A stretch of DNA of 64,000 bases from Collinsella sp. (GTDB lineage: Bacteria > Actinomycetota > Coriobacteriia > Coriobacteriales > Coriobacteriaceae), in NCBI GenBank assembly GCA_019413925.1, contig DXMY01000014.1, positions 1 to 64,000 of the forward strand. Reading direction: 5' to 3'. The notes beneath the pieces are model-generated. The model saw only the letters and a list, made by a program, of their open reading frames with translations, was not told where the DNA came from and made no database searches. Position 1 is the stretch's first letter; each line of letters opens with the position of its first letter. Below, piece by piece: positions 16,871-24,860 of the stretch. The translations under genes were made by a program, and so were the position numbers.

Positions 16871-17857
16871 TTACAGCGCGAAGTCGCCGCCGACGAGCGT
16901 GGAGACGGGCTCCTCGTGGTAAACGGCGGAGATGGCCTGAGCGAACTCCTCGGCGACCGAGATGGTCTTGATCTTGCCGCCGACCTCGACGGGAATGGCG
17001 TCGGTGACGAGGCACTCGACGATCGGGGCGTCGTTCAGACGCTCGATGGCCGGACCGGAGAAGATACCGTGGGTGGCGCAGACGTAGATATCGCCAGCGC
17101 CCATAGCCTTGAGCTCCTTGACGTTGGCGCACAGGGTGCCAGCGGTGTCGATCATGTCGTCATTGATGATGCAGGTCTTGCCCTTGATGTCACCGATGAT
17201 GCCCATGACCTCGGCGGCGTTGTGGCGCGGACGGCCCTTGTGGGCGATGGCCAGGTCGCAGCCGAGCATGTCGGACAGCTTTTTGGCGGCCTTGGCACGA
17301 CCCACGTCGGGGGAGACGACAACCAGGTTGTCGGTGTCGAAGTGCATGTCGTTGTAGTACTGGCCAAACAGCGGCAGCGCGGACAGGTGGTTAACCGGGA
17401 TATCAAAGAAGCCCTGGATCTGACCCTGGTGCAGGTCGAGGGTAATGATGCGGTTGACGCCGGCGCGCTCGAGTAGGTTGGCGACGAGGCGGGCGGTGAT
17501 GGGCTCACGCGGGCCGGCCTTGCGGTCCTGGCGGGCATAGCCGTAGTGGGTGATGACGGCGGTGATGGAGCGGGCGGATGCGCGCTTGGCAGCGTCGGTG
17601 GCGATGAGCAGCTCCATGAGCATGTCGTTGACGTTGCCGCCGGCCACGGACTGAATCAGGAAGACGTCGGCGCCGCGGACGGTCTCGTCGTAGCGGGCGT
17701 AAATCTCACCGTTGGCGAACTGCTTTAGCGTAAGGCCCGAAAGCTCGACCCCAAGGTACTCAGCAATCTTCTGAGCGAGGGGACGGTTGGAGGAACCGGA
17801 ATACACGCGGATGGACTTGCGCATATTCTCCGACTTCTCGGGATCATTAATCGGCAT
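16871..17857 (-). CDS. prs: Ribose-phosphate pyrophosphokinase
   Basis: A 328-aa cytoplasmic enzyme making PRPP from ribose 5-phosphate and ATP for nucleotide, His and Trp synthesis. Family hallmarks are KQFANGEIYARYDETVRGAD, the catalytic flexible loop YGYARQDRKAGPREPITA, the cation site TLDLHQGQIQGFFDIPVNHL, and the PRPP loop NDDMIDTAGTL. The start at 17857 follows AAGGAGAAGGG; the frame adds about 11 residues before MRKSIRVYSG, normal for class I enzymes. It is followed by a strong terminator and preceded by glmU on the same strand. Prs and GlmU are neighbours in many Gram-positive bacteria. Confidence 0.97.
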   Translation of the reverse strand: MPINDPEKSENMRKSIRVYSGSSNRPLAQKIAEYLGVELSGLTLKQFANGEIYARYDETVRGADVFLIQSVAGGNVNDMLMELLIATDAAKRASARSITAVITHYGYARQDRKAGPREPITARLVANLLERAGVNRIITLDLHQGQIQGFFDIPVNHLSALPLFGQYYNDMHFDTDNLVVVSPDVGRAKAAKKLSDMLGCDLAIAHKGRPRHNAAEVMGIIGDIKGKTCIINDDMIDTAGTLCANVKELKAMGAGDIYVCATHGIFSGPAIERLNDAPIVECLVTDAIPVEVGGKIKTISVAEEFAQAISAVYHEEPVSTLVGGDFAL

Positions 17858-18001
17858 TACCCTTCTCCTTTATACATCGAATGCCATATAGATGCCTTGT
17901 TGCATTGTAACCGCGCGGCGGGGTTTATCGGGTCCTGATAACGTCTTTACCGCCAACGGACACGAACCGACCACTCATCCGGTTGCGCAGGTCACGATAG
18001 A

Positions 18002-18034
18002 AAAAGGAGCCGCCCCCATGGAGCAGCTCCTTTT
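18002..18034 (-). terminator. Terminator downstream of glmU
   Basis: AAAAGGAGC (18002-18010) pairs with GCTCCTTTT (18026-18034), with A residues to the left giving a U run on the minus strand. It lies 16 bp from the glmU stop. Confidence 0.7.
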
Positions 18035-18049
18035 GTGCTTGGTAAAACG

Positions 18050-19462
18050 TTATACCTCGTCGTCCTCGTGCAGACGACGGCGATAATCGGCGGCCCAGCC
18101 CTCAATATTTACCTGACGGGCGCGGCCCAGACCGAGCGCGTCTGCCGGGACCGGCTCGGTGATGACGGAGCCGGCGGCCACGAGCGCGCCGTCGCCAATC
18201 TGGGCGGGCGCGACCATCATGGTGTCGGAGCCGATGAAGGCATCCTTGCCGATGACGGTCTTGTGCTTGTGCACGCCGTCGTAGTTGCAGGTGATGGAGC
18301 CCGCGCCCACGTTGACGCCGGAGCCCATGGTGGTGTCGCCGATGTAGGACAGGTGCGGCACCTTAGAGCCCTCGCCGATCGTGGACTTCTTGATCTCCAC
18401 GTGCGTGCCGGCCTTGGAGCCGTCGAGCATATGGGTGCCCGGGCGCAGGTAGGCGCGCGGGCCGCAGTCGACGCCGTTCTCGATGACGGCCTCGACGGCG
18501 ATGGTTTCATCGATGGTGCAGCCGCTGCCGACGGTGGTGTCGGTGAGGCGGCTGTTGGGGCCGAGCTGGCACTCCTCGCCCACGGTGACGTGGCCGATCA
18601 GGTGCGTCTGCGGCCACACGACGGTGTCGCGGCCGATGACGGCATCGGGACCGATCCAGGCCTGCGTGGGATCGATGAACGTGACGCCCTCGGCCATCCA
18701 GTGCTCGTTGATGCGGTCGCGCGCGATGGCGGTGAGCTGCGCGAGCTGAATGCGGCTGTTGACGCCCAGGCCGTCGCGGTAGTCGTCGCAGTGGAAGATG
18801 GAGACCACCTGGCCGTGACCCTTGAGGATTTCGAGCATGTCGGGCAGGTAGTACTCGGACTGCGCGTTGTCGTTGCCGATCTCGTTAATGTGGGCGGCGA
18901 GCTGCGCGCCGTCAAAGGCGTAGCAGCCGGCGTTGCACTCCAGCAGCGTGGCGGCCTGCTCGGGCGTGCAGTCCTTCTGCTCGATGATGCGCTCGATCTG
19001 GCCGTCGGCGCCCAGCTTGATGCGGCCGTAGCCAAAGGGGTCGGGCGGGGTCATGGTCATGACGGTGCAGGCGAGCTCGCCGGTGGCGACGGTCTGCGCG
19101 AACTTGGCGACGGTGTCGGCGGTGATGAGCGGCAAGTCGCCGTTGAGCACGACGACGGGGCCTTGCGTGATGCCGCAGGCCTCGAGCGCGACCTTCACGG
19201 CGTGGCCGGTGCCCAGGCGCTCGGTCTGCTCGACGCACTCGACCTTGGTGGCGCTGTTGGCGTAGGCGCCGTCGATGAGGGCGCGCATCTCGTCGGCGTG
19301 GCTGCCGATGACGACCACGACGCGGCTGCAGCCGGCCTTGATGGTGGCGTCGACGATCCACTGAACCATGGGCTTGCCCAGGATCTTGTGCGAAACCTTG
19401 CAGTGGTTCGACTTCATGCGGGTGCCCTCGCCGGCGGCGAGGATAATTGCGGTTGCGTCCAT
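18050..19462 (-). CDS. glmU: Bifunctional GlcNAc-1-P uridyltransferase / GlcN-1-P acetyltransferase
   Basis: A 470-aa enzyme performing the last two steps of UDP-GlcNAc synthesis for peptidoglycan. The N-terminal nucleotidyltransferase has LAAGEGTRMKS, LGTGHAV and the VLNGDLPLI metal site. The C-terminal left-handed beta-helix contains RAYLRPGTHM, HVEIKKSTIGEGSKV, SYIGDTTMGSGVNVGAG and NYDGVHKHKTVIG. I start at ATG 19462 (AGGAG upstream); the frame's extension to 19669 lacks family similarity. Divergent from the ECF operon across a 190-bp gap. Confidence 0.96.
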   Translation of the reverse strand: MDATAIILAAGEGTRMKSNHCKVSHKILGKPMVQWIVDATIKAGCSRVVVVIGSHADEMRALIDGAYANSATKVECVEQTERLGTGHAVKVALEACGITQGPVVVLNGDLPLITADTVAKFAQTVATGELACTVMTMTPPDPFGYGRIKLGADGQIERIIEQKDCTPEQAATLLECNAGCYAFDGAQLAAHINEIGNDNAQSEYYLPDMLEILKGHGQVVSIFHCDDYRDGLGVNSRIQLAQLTAIARDRINEHWMAEGVTFIDPTQAWIGPDAVIGRDTVVWPQTHLIGHVTVGEECQLGPNSRLTDTTVGSGCTIDETIAVEAVIENGVDCGPRAYLRPGTHMLDGSKAGTHVEIKKSTIGEGSKVPHLSYIGDTTMGSGVNVGAGSITCNYDGVHKHKTVIGKDAFIGSDTMMVAPAQIGDGALVAAGSVITEPVPADALGLGRARQVNIEGWAADYRRRLHEDDEV

Positions 19463-19652
19463 GTGATCTCCTGTTACGTTATAGAGACGTGTGCTTGGAA
19501 ACGATACACGGCGCAATATGATACCGCAGGCATATGTTGAGCGCGTAACGATTGGATTGCGGCGGTTGAGGCTTGCGCCGCCGGCGTGGCGTTTGCGCTG
19601 GCCGTGCATGGCGGCGGTGCTGCGGAGCTGTCGTTTGAGCGAGGGGACGGGG

Positions 19653-20546
19653 GTGCCCGTGGACAACATACGAGAGGAGTTTGGCGGCGAGCCCGTCGCG
19701 GCATTCTCGATGTCGCATCCAGCTGTGCCGGCGCTCTATATAGTGCTGACGCTGGGGCTCACCATGTTCTCGATGCAGCTGGTGCTGATTGCGCTGTCAC
19801 TTGCGGGCGGGTTGGCGTATGGATTTGCGACGCGTGGGGCTGCCCGCACGCTGGGCGCACTTCGCTGGCAGCTGCCGGTGATTTTGATTATCGCGCTGGT
19901 CAATCCACTGTTTAGTGCCTCGGGCTCGACGGAGCTGTTCCGTATTGGCATGCGCGCGGTGTATCTGGAGAGCATGGTATACGGCCTGTGCATGGGCGGG
20001 CTGTTTGTGGCGAGCGTGCTGTGGTTTGAGGCCGCGGCGTCGATGCTCGAATACGACAAGGTGCTCGCGCTTTTGGGTAACGCCGCACCGGTGATCGCGC
20101 TCATGATCTCGATGTGCATGAGGCTTATCCCGCAGTTTTTGCGCCGCGGCCGTACGGTGCTGGCGGTGCAGGATGCGATTGATGTGCCGGGCCGCGCGCC
20201 GGCCGACCCCGTGCGCTCGCGCCTGCGGGCATCGAGTGCATTGATGGGCTGGGGCATGGAAGATTCGTTGGAGCGCGCGGACGCGATGCGCTCGCGCGGG
20301 TGGGGCGCCGCGACGCGTCGTACGACGTATGCGCGGTATCGGCTGGGGCGCAGCGACGTTGCCGCGCTGGTTGGGCTTGCGCTGTTTGGTGCTGCCGCGG
20401 TGGCGGTGGCGTGGACCGCGACGACGCAGTATTCGTTTTATCCGCAGCTCTCGGTGCCGGCGCCGTGGCCGGGCTATGTCGTGTGCGCTGCCTGGATGGT
20501 GCTGCCTTGCGCGTTGCACGCGATTGATGAGAAGAGGTTTGGCTGA
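19653..20546 (+). CDS. ECF transporter T component (EcfT-like)
   Basis: A 297-aa membrane protein, the transmembrane coupling subunit of an energy-coupling-factor vitamin or micronutrient importer. Hydrophobic segments include YIVLTLGLTMFSMQLVLIAL, VILIIALVNPLF and the C-terminal VAALVGLALFGAAAVAV. The coupling-helix signature ERADAMRSRGWG contains the family's A-x-x-x-R-x-R-G type motif. The start is uncertain: GTG at 19653 has GAGGGG about 7 bases upstream, while ATG at 19710 lacks a ribosome site. The stop overlaps the next start (TGATG), giving tight coupling to the ATPase gene. Substrate is not evident. Confidence 0.82.
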   Translation: MPVDNIREEFGGEPVAAFSMSHPAVPALYIVLTLGLTMFSMQLVLIALSLAGGLAYGFATRGAARTLGALRWQLPVILIIALVNPLFSASGSTELFRIGMRAVYLESMVYGLCMGGLFVASVLWFEAAASMLEYDKVLALLGNAAPVIALMISMCMRLIPQFLRRGRTVLAVQDAIDVPGRAPADPVRSRLRASSALMGWGMEDSLERADAMRSRGWGAATRRTTYARYRLGRSDVAALVGLALFGAAAVAVAWTATTQYSFYPQLSVPAPWPGYVVCAAWMVLPCALHAIDEKRFG

Positions 20547-22189
20547 TGGCTCGGTTGGATAGCTGCTCGGTAACGGGCGGGGCGTGCGGCTCCGATGTGC
20601 CTGCGATTGAGGTGCGGGGCCTTAGTTTTGCCTATCCCGGGGCCGAGGCACCGGTGCTCGAGGGGCTTGATTGGCGTGTTTCCCAAGGTGCGTTTGCGCT
20701 GCTTGTTGGCGGTACCGGATCGGGTAAGTCGACGCTGCTGTCGCTGCTCAAGCCCGAGATCGCTCCGGCGGGCGAGCGCACTGGCGAACTGAGCGTGCTG
20801 GGCGAGAACGTTGCCGACATGGACGTACGGGCATCGGCGGAGCGCGTGGGCTATGTGTTCCAGGATCCCGAGAACCAGATCGTGTGCGAAACCGTGTGGC
20901 ACGAGATGGCGTTTGGCCTGGAAAACTTGGGGCTAGCACGTGATGAGATGCGCCGTCGCGTAGCTGAGACCAGCTATTTCTTTGGGCTGGAAGATTGGCT
21001 TCACCGCGATACTGACACGCTTTCGGGTGGTCGCAAACAGTTGCTGTCGTTGGCGGCCGTGTTGGCGCTCCGCCCGCGCGTGCTGCTGCTCGACGAGCCC
21101 ACGTCTCAGCTTGATCCGGTTGCGGAGAAGAATTTCCTGCACGCGCTGTTTCGTGTGAATCGCGAGCTGGGCTGCACGGTTGTTGTGGCGACGCATCAGC
21201 CGCGGCCGATGCTCGAGTATGCGACGTGTACGTACCGGATTGAGGGCGGTCGCGTGCGCGAGGTGGCGGATATGTCTTCTTTGGGACGCCGAGAATCGCT
21301 GTTTTCCGATGACATGTTGGGGTGGGGTGCCATCCGATGTGCAAAAAACGGAGTATTCAGCAGGCGTGAGGACAATTTGGGTTCTCTGGAGCCGCCCGGG
21401 GACGTATCGAGCGCGAAAAAAAGTTCGGAATTGGACAAATCGTCCGAATTTGTGGCGCAAACGTCGCTCGAGAACGGCTCGGAAGCCTTCTCGCGCACGG
21501 ATGGAAGCAGAATACTCCAAAAAATGCACGGCGGGTCGGCTACCACCCTGTCGGAAGGCTGGTTTCGCTACGATCGCGCGGGCGGTTGGGTGCTGCGCGG
21601 GCTCGATGTGTCGTTTTCGGCTGGCGCGGTGCATGCGATCGTGGGCGGTAACGGCTGCGGTAAGTCGACAATGCTTTCGGTGCTGGCGAAGACCGCCAAG
21701 CTGCAGCGCGGCCGCGTGGTGCGCGGAGCGGCCTCGGCGGCGCTGCTGCCTCAGAATCCCAAAGCATTGCTGGTTGCCGAGACGGTTCGCGATGAGCTGA
21801 TGGAATGGGACTCGACCTGCGGATATGACGAGAACTTGGCGCGGGAGCGTGCGGCGAGCTTGGGGTTGTCGGGTCTGGATGGACGCCATCCGTACGATCT
21901 TTCGGGCGGGCAGCGTCAACTGCTTGCATTGGCAAAACTGCTGCTAATCGGCCCCGAACTGCTATTGCTCGATGAGCCCACCAAGGGTCTAGACCTGTTC
22001 AGCCGCCGCATTATCGCCCGCGCCCTGCGTGGCCATGCGAAGGCTGGCGGCACCGTCATTATGGCCACGCACGATCTGGATTTTGCCGAGCAGGTAGCCG
22101 ACGACGTCGCCATGATGTTTGACGGCGAGATTGCCTGCATGGAGTCCCCGGCCGACTTCTTTGCCGACAACGTGTTCTATAGGGCGTGA
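20546..22189 (+). CDS. Fused double ATPase of ECF transporter (EcfA-EcfA')
   Basis: A 547-aa protein with two complete ABC domains. Domain 1 has GGTGSGKST, Q-loop region FQDPENQIV, signature LSGGRKQLL and Walker B VLLLDEPTSQLD. Domain 2 has GGNGCGKST, signature LSGGQRQLL and LLLLDEPTKGLD. A linker of about 70 polar residues (near 250-330, rich in S, E and K) joins them. FQDPENQ is typical of EcfA ATPases. In most species EcfA1 and EcfA2 are separate genes; here they form one chain. Overlap with the upstream ecfT is 1 bp, and the S-like gene starts 4 bp after the stop. Confidence 0.9.
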   Translation: MARLDSCSVTGGACGSDVPAIEVRGLSFAYPGAEAPVLEGLDWRVSQGAFALLVGGTGSGKSTLLSLLKPEIAPAGERTGELSVLGENVADMDVRASAERVGYVFQDPENQIVCETVWHEMAFGLENLGLARDEMRRRVAETSYFFGLEDWLHRDTDTLSGGRKQLLSLAAVLALRPRVLLLDEPTSQLDPVAEKNFLHALFRVNRELGCTVVVATHQPRPMLEYATCTYRIEGGRVREVADMSSLGRRESLFSDDMLGWGAIRCAKNGVFSRREDNLGSLEPPGDVSSAKKSSELDKSSEFVAQTSLENGSEAFSRTDGSRILQKMHGGSATTLSEGWFRYDRAGGWVLRGLDVSFSAGAVHAIVGGNGCGKSTMLSVLAKTAKLQRGRVVRGAASAALLPQNPKALLVAETVRDELMEWDSTCGYDENLARERAASLGLSGLDGRHPYDLSGGQRQLLALAKLLLIGPELLLLDEPTKGLDLFSRRIIARALRGHAKAGGTVIMATHDLDFAEQVADDVAMMFDGEIACMESPADFFADNVFYRA

Positions 22190-22193
22190 TGGG

Positions 22194-22907
22194 ATGACGG
22201 ACTGTCGTTTCTCGCGCTTGCTTGCAAAACTGGAGATCCCGCTGTTGTTGGCGGTGCCGGCGGTGATGGCTGCGGCGTTGCTGTCGGGTGTTGAGCAGGC
22301 AGCATTGGCCATGCTGGTTGTGGTGGCGCTGGTGCTCGCGCTGTTCTTTGCGGGTTACGAGGCATCTCGTCCGGGTTTGCGCCAGATTATGCCCACGCTG
22401 GTTCTGGCAGCATTGGCCGCGGCGGGGCGTATCTTGTTTGGCCCCATTCCCGACTTTAAACCCGTGAGTGCCATCGCCATTATCGCCGGGGCGACACTCG
22501 GTCGTCGTAACGGCTTTATGGTCGGTGCGTTGGCGGCGCTGACCAGCAATTTCTTTTTTGGGCAGGGCATGTGGACGCCGTGGCAGATGTATGCCTGGGG
22601 GCTCGTGGGATACGTTGGCGGTGCGCTGGCGCATGCCGGCGCTTTTGATCGCGCCGATGGCACCGTGCGTATGCCGGCGCTGCTGACCTACGGCTTTGCT
22701 TCGGGTTTGCTGTACGGCGTTGTGATCAACGCCTACGACATTATCGGTTTTGTTCAACCGCTCACGTGGGCGGGTGCCATGGCACGTCTTGCCACGGCAG
22801 TGCCGTTCGATATCACACACGGCCTCGCGACCTGCGTGTTCTTGGCTGCCTTGTACAAGCCTTGGTGCCGTCGCATTAACCGTGTCGTCGTGAAATACGG
22901 GCTGTAA
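22194..22907 (+). CDS. ECF transporter S component, substrate unknown
   Basis: A 237-aa membrane protein with about six hydrophobic helices. Motifs FGPIPDFKPVSAIAIIAG, LGRRNGFMVGALAALTSNFF and GQGMWTPWQMYAWGLVGYVG are typical of S-component proteins from ECF operons of Firmicutes and Actinobacteria. It completes an operon of T, fused A-A' and S. The start ATG at 22194 is 4 bp after the ATPase stop. Cobalamin-type S proteins share this general pattern, but I cannot assign the ligand from sequence alone. No riboswitch was recognised upstream. Confidence 0.8.
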   Translation: MTDCRFSRLLAKLEIPLLLAVPAVMAAALLSGVEQAALAMLVVVALVLALFFAGYEASRPGLRQIMPTLVLAALAAAGRILFGPIPDFKPVSAIAIIAGATLGRRNGFMVGALAALTSNFFFGQGMWTPWQMYAWGLVGYVGGALAHAGAFDRADGTVRMPALLTYGFASGLLYGVVINAYDIIGFVQPLTWAGAMARLATAVPFDITHGLATCVFLAALYKPWCRRINRVVVKYGL

Positions 22908-22932
22908 GGCATTTCGCGTTCCCTCACGAACT

Positions 22933-22993
22933 TGCGGTGGAATGGTTCTCGTTTTTGGCTATTTGCTGCCCAAACAGGAACTATTCCACCGCA
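22933..22993. repeat. 16-bp inverted repeat hairpin
   Basis: TGCGGTGGAATGGTTC (22933-22948) pairs with GAACTATTCCACCGCA (22978-22993), one mismatch, 29-base loop. It lies between the convergent ECF S gene and xth, followed by a GGGGAGAGGGGTCAC segment (from about 23002) that could pair with the CCTCTGTCCCCT before position 23041. Confidence 0.6.
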
Positions 22994-23057
22994 CCTTATA
23001 GGGGGAGAGGGGTCACATGATCTGTTTTCCTCTGTCCCCTAGAGGAATTACTTGGGG

Positions 23058-23876
23058 CTAGAGCTCTAGCGTGAGGGTGACGGGGCAGTGGTCGCTGCCA
23101 AAGATGTCGCCGCGGATGCCGGTGTCGCGAACGTTGGCGGCGATCGAATCGCTTACCAGAAAGTAATCGATGCGCCAGCCGGCGTTGTTCTTGCGGGCAT
23201 TAAAGCGATAGCTCCACCAGCTGTAGACGCCCTCGACGTCGGGGTTTGCCGCGCGCCAGGTATCGGTAAAGCCGGCGTTGAGCAGCTCGGTAAACTTGCC
23301 GCGTTCCTCGTCCGAAAAGCCTGCGTTGCCGCGGTTGGACTTGGGGTTCTTAAGGTCGATCTCCTCATGCGCCACGTTAAAGTCGCCGCAGGTTACGACG
23401 GGTTTGCCGGTCTCGCGCTCGAGCGCGTTCAAAAAGCCGCGGTAGGCATCGTCCCAGGCCATACGCACGTCGATGCGCGCGAGCTCATTTTGTGCGTTGG
23501 GCGTATAGACGTCGACAAACCAAAACTTGTCGAACTCGAGCGCACAGACGCGGCCCTCGGTTGCGGCTTGGGCGACGAGCTCGGCCGCCTCGTTCTCGCC
23601 GGCGTAGGGTAGCAGTGCGTCGGCGTGCAGCACGCGCAGCGGTTCCTGGCGGCTAAAGACCGCAGTGCCCGAATAGCCTTTACGCTCGGCGTAGCTCCAG
23701 GTTTGGTGATAGCCGGGCAGGTCAATATCGACCTGGCCCTCCTGCAGCTTGGTCTCTTGCAACGCCAGGATATCGACGTCGAGTTCTTGCGCGATCTGGA
23801 TAAAGCTCGGGTCCTTTTTGAGCACGGCGCGCAGGCCGTTTACGTTCCACGAGGCGAAAGTGTAAGTCTGAGGCAT
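23058..23876 (-). CDS. xth: Exodeoxyribonuclease III (AP endonuclease)
   Basis: A 272-aa DNA repair nuclease of the ExoIII/APE1 family acting at abasic sites. Visible family motifs are SWNVNGLRAV, LQETKLQEGQ with the metal-binding Glu, GYSGTAVFS, CGDFNVAHEEIDLKNPKSN, WRIDYFLVS and the catalytic GSDHCPVTL. Length is normal. The start ATG at 23876 follows GAAAGGACACC. Divergent from the sirtuin gene. Confidence 0.96.
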   Translation of the reverse strand: MPQTYTFASWNVNGLRAVLKKDPSFIQIAQELDVDILALQETKLQEGQVDIDLPGYHQTWSYAERKGYSGTAVFSRQEPLRVLHADALLPYAGENEAAELVAQAATEGRVCALEFDKFWFVDVYTPNAQNELARIDVRMAWDDAYRGFLNALERETGKPVVTCGDFNVAHEEIDLKNPKSNRGNAGFSDEERGKFTELLNAGFTDTWRAANPDVEGVYSWWSYRFNARKNNAGWRIDYFLVSDSIAANVRDTGIRGDIFGSDHCPVTLTLEL

Positions 23877-24012
23877 GGTGTCCTTTCGACGGGGTTGGCA
23901 GGCTTAAGATTAGCGCAACAGGGGCGGTGGTGGGCACCGCGCGTGCTGACCCAAAGGCCGCATGCTGGGACATCGCCCGACGCTGCCCGACCAACAAGGA
24001 CGGAGGACTCAT

Positions 24013-24765
24013 ATGACGCAGGCAATAACGGATCCCAAGCAGGCCTCCGCCGCGCTGGCGGAGCTGTTCGGCACCCATAAGCGCGTGGTCTTCTTTGGCG
24101 GCGCTGGTGTTTCCACGGCAAGTGGCATTCCCGATTTCCGCAGCGTGGACGGCCTGTATCACCAGCAGTTTGCCTATCCGCCCGAGACCATGCTGTCGCA
24201 TAGCTTTTACGAGGCGCATCCTGCGGAGTTCTTCGACTTTTACCGCACCAAGATGATCGCGCTCAACGCTAAACCCAACCGCTGCCACACCAAGCTGGCC
24301 GAGCTGGAGCGCGCCGGCAAGCTCGACGCCGTGGTGACGCAAAATATCGACGGCCTGCATCAGATGGCCGGCTCACAGCGAGTGTTTGAGCTGCACGGAT
24401 CGGTCCATCGCAACATTTGCCAGTCGTGCGGCGCGGTCTATAGCGCCGAGTGGATTTGCTCGCGCGAGCACGAGGATGCCGCGGGCGTGCCTGCGTGCCC
24501 CGCGTGCGGTGGCCGCATCAAGCCCGATGTAGTGCTCTACGAAGAGCCGCTCGACGAGCATGTGTTGACCGGTGCCGTTGCCGCCATCGCCGCGGCCGAT
24601 GCCCTCATTGTGGGTGGGACCTCGCTCGTGGTGTATCCGGCGGCGGGCCTTACGCGTTACTTTACCGGCGATACGCTGGCCATATGCAACCTTGCTCCCA
24701 CCGATCAGGATGCAAATGCCGACCTGCTGATTTCTTGCGACATCGCGGCCGCGTTTGCGTTCTAG
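24013..24765 (+). CDS. cobB: NAD-dependent protein deacylase (sirtuin)
   Basis: A 250-aa cytoplasmic sirtuin removing acyl groups from lysines with NAD. Motifs are GAGVSTASGIPDFRS, TQNIDGLHQMAGS, the catalytic His in ELHGSVHRN, and a zinc ribbon with CQSCG and CPACGG. The C-terminal NAD contact region is VGGTSLVVYPAAGL. The ATG at 24013 follows GGAGGA; the upstream extension of the frame lacks similarity. It may be monocistronic: a -10-like TACAAT lies 15 bp after its stop, ahead of folP. Confidence 0.95.
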   Translation: MTQAITDPKQASAALAELFGTHKRVVFFGGAGVSTASGIPDFRSVDGLYHQQFAYPPETMLSHSFYEAHPAEFFDFYRTKMIALNAKPNRCHTKLAELERAGKLDAVVTQNIDGLHQMAGSQRVFELHGSVHRNICQSCGAVYSAEWICSREHEDAAGVPACPACGGRIKPDVVLYEEPLDEHVLTGAVAAIAAADALIVGGTSLVVYPAAGLTRYFTGDTLAICNLAPTDQDANADLLISCDIAAAFAF

Positions 24766-24779
24766 CCCGCGCGCGCGGA

Positions 24780-24785
24780 TACAAT
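24780..24785 (+). promoter_or_regulatory. Candidate -10 box for folP-folK
   Basis: TACAAT occurs 75 bp before the folP start and just after the cobB stop. No convincing -35 is visible in the GC-rich upstream DNA. A GC hairpin (about 24808-24840) lies between it and the gene. Confidence 0.35.
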
Positions 24786-24860
24786 AGAAAGACTGAGTGC
24801 AAAGCGACCCCGCCGCCAGCTCCCCAAGCTCGGCGGCGTGGGCATTTTAGGAGGATGTTC

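Noticed and set aside
18035..19540. 501-aa plus-strand frame opposite glmU
   Set aside because: Composition is Gly/Asp/Val repeats with no motif; GlmU on the minus strand is unmistakable.
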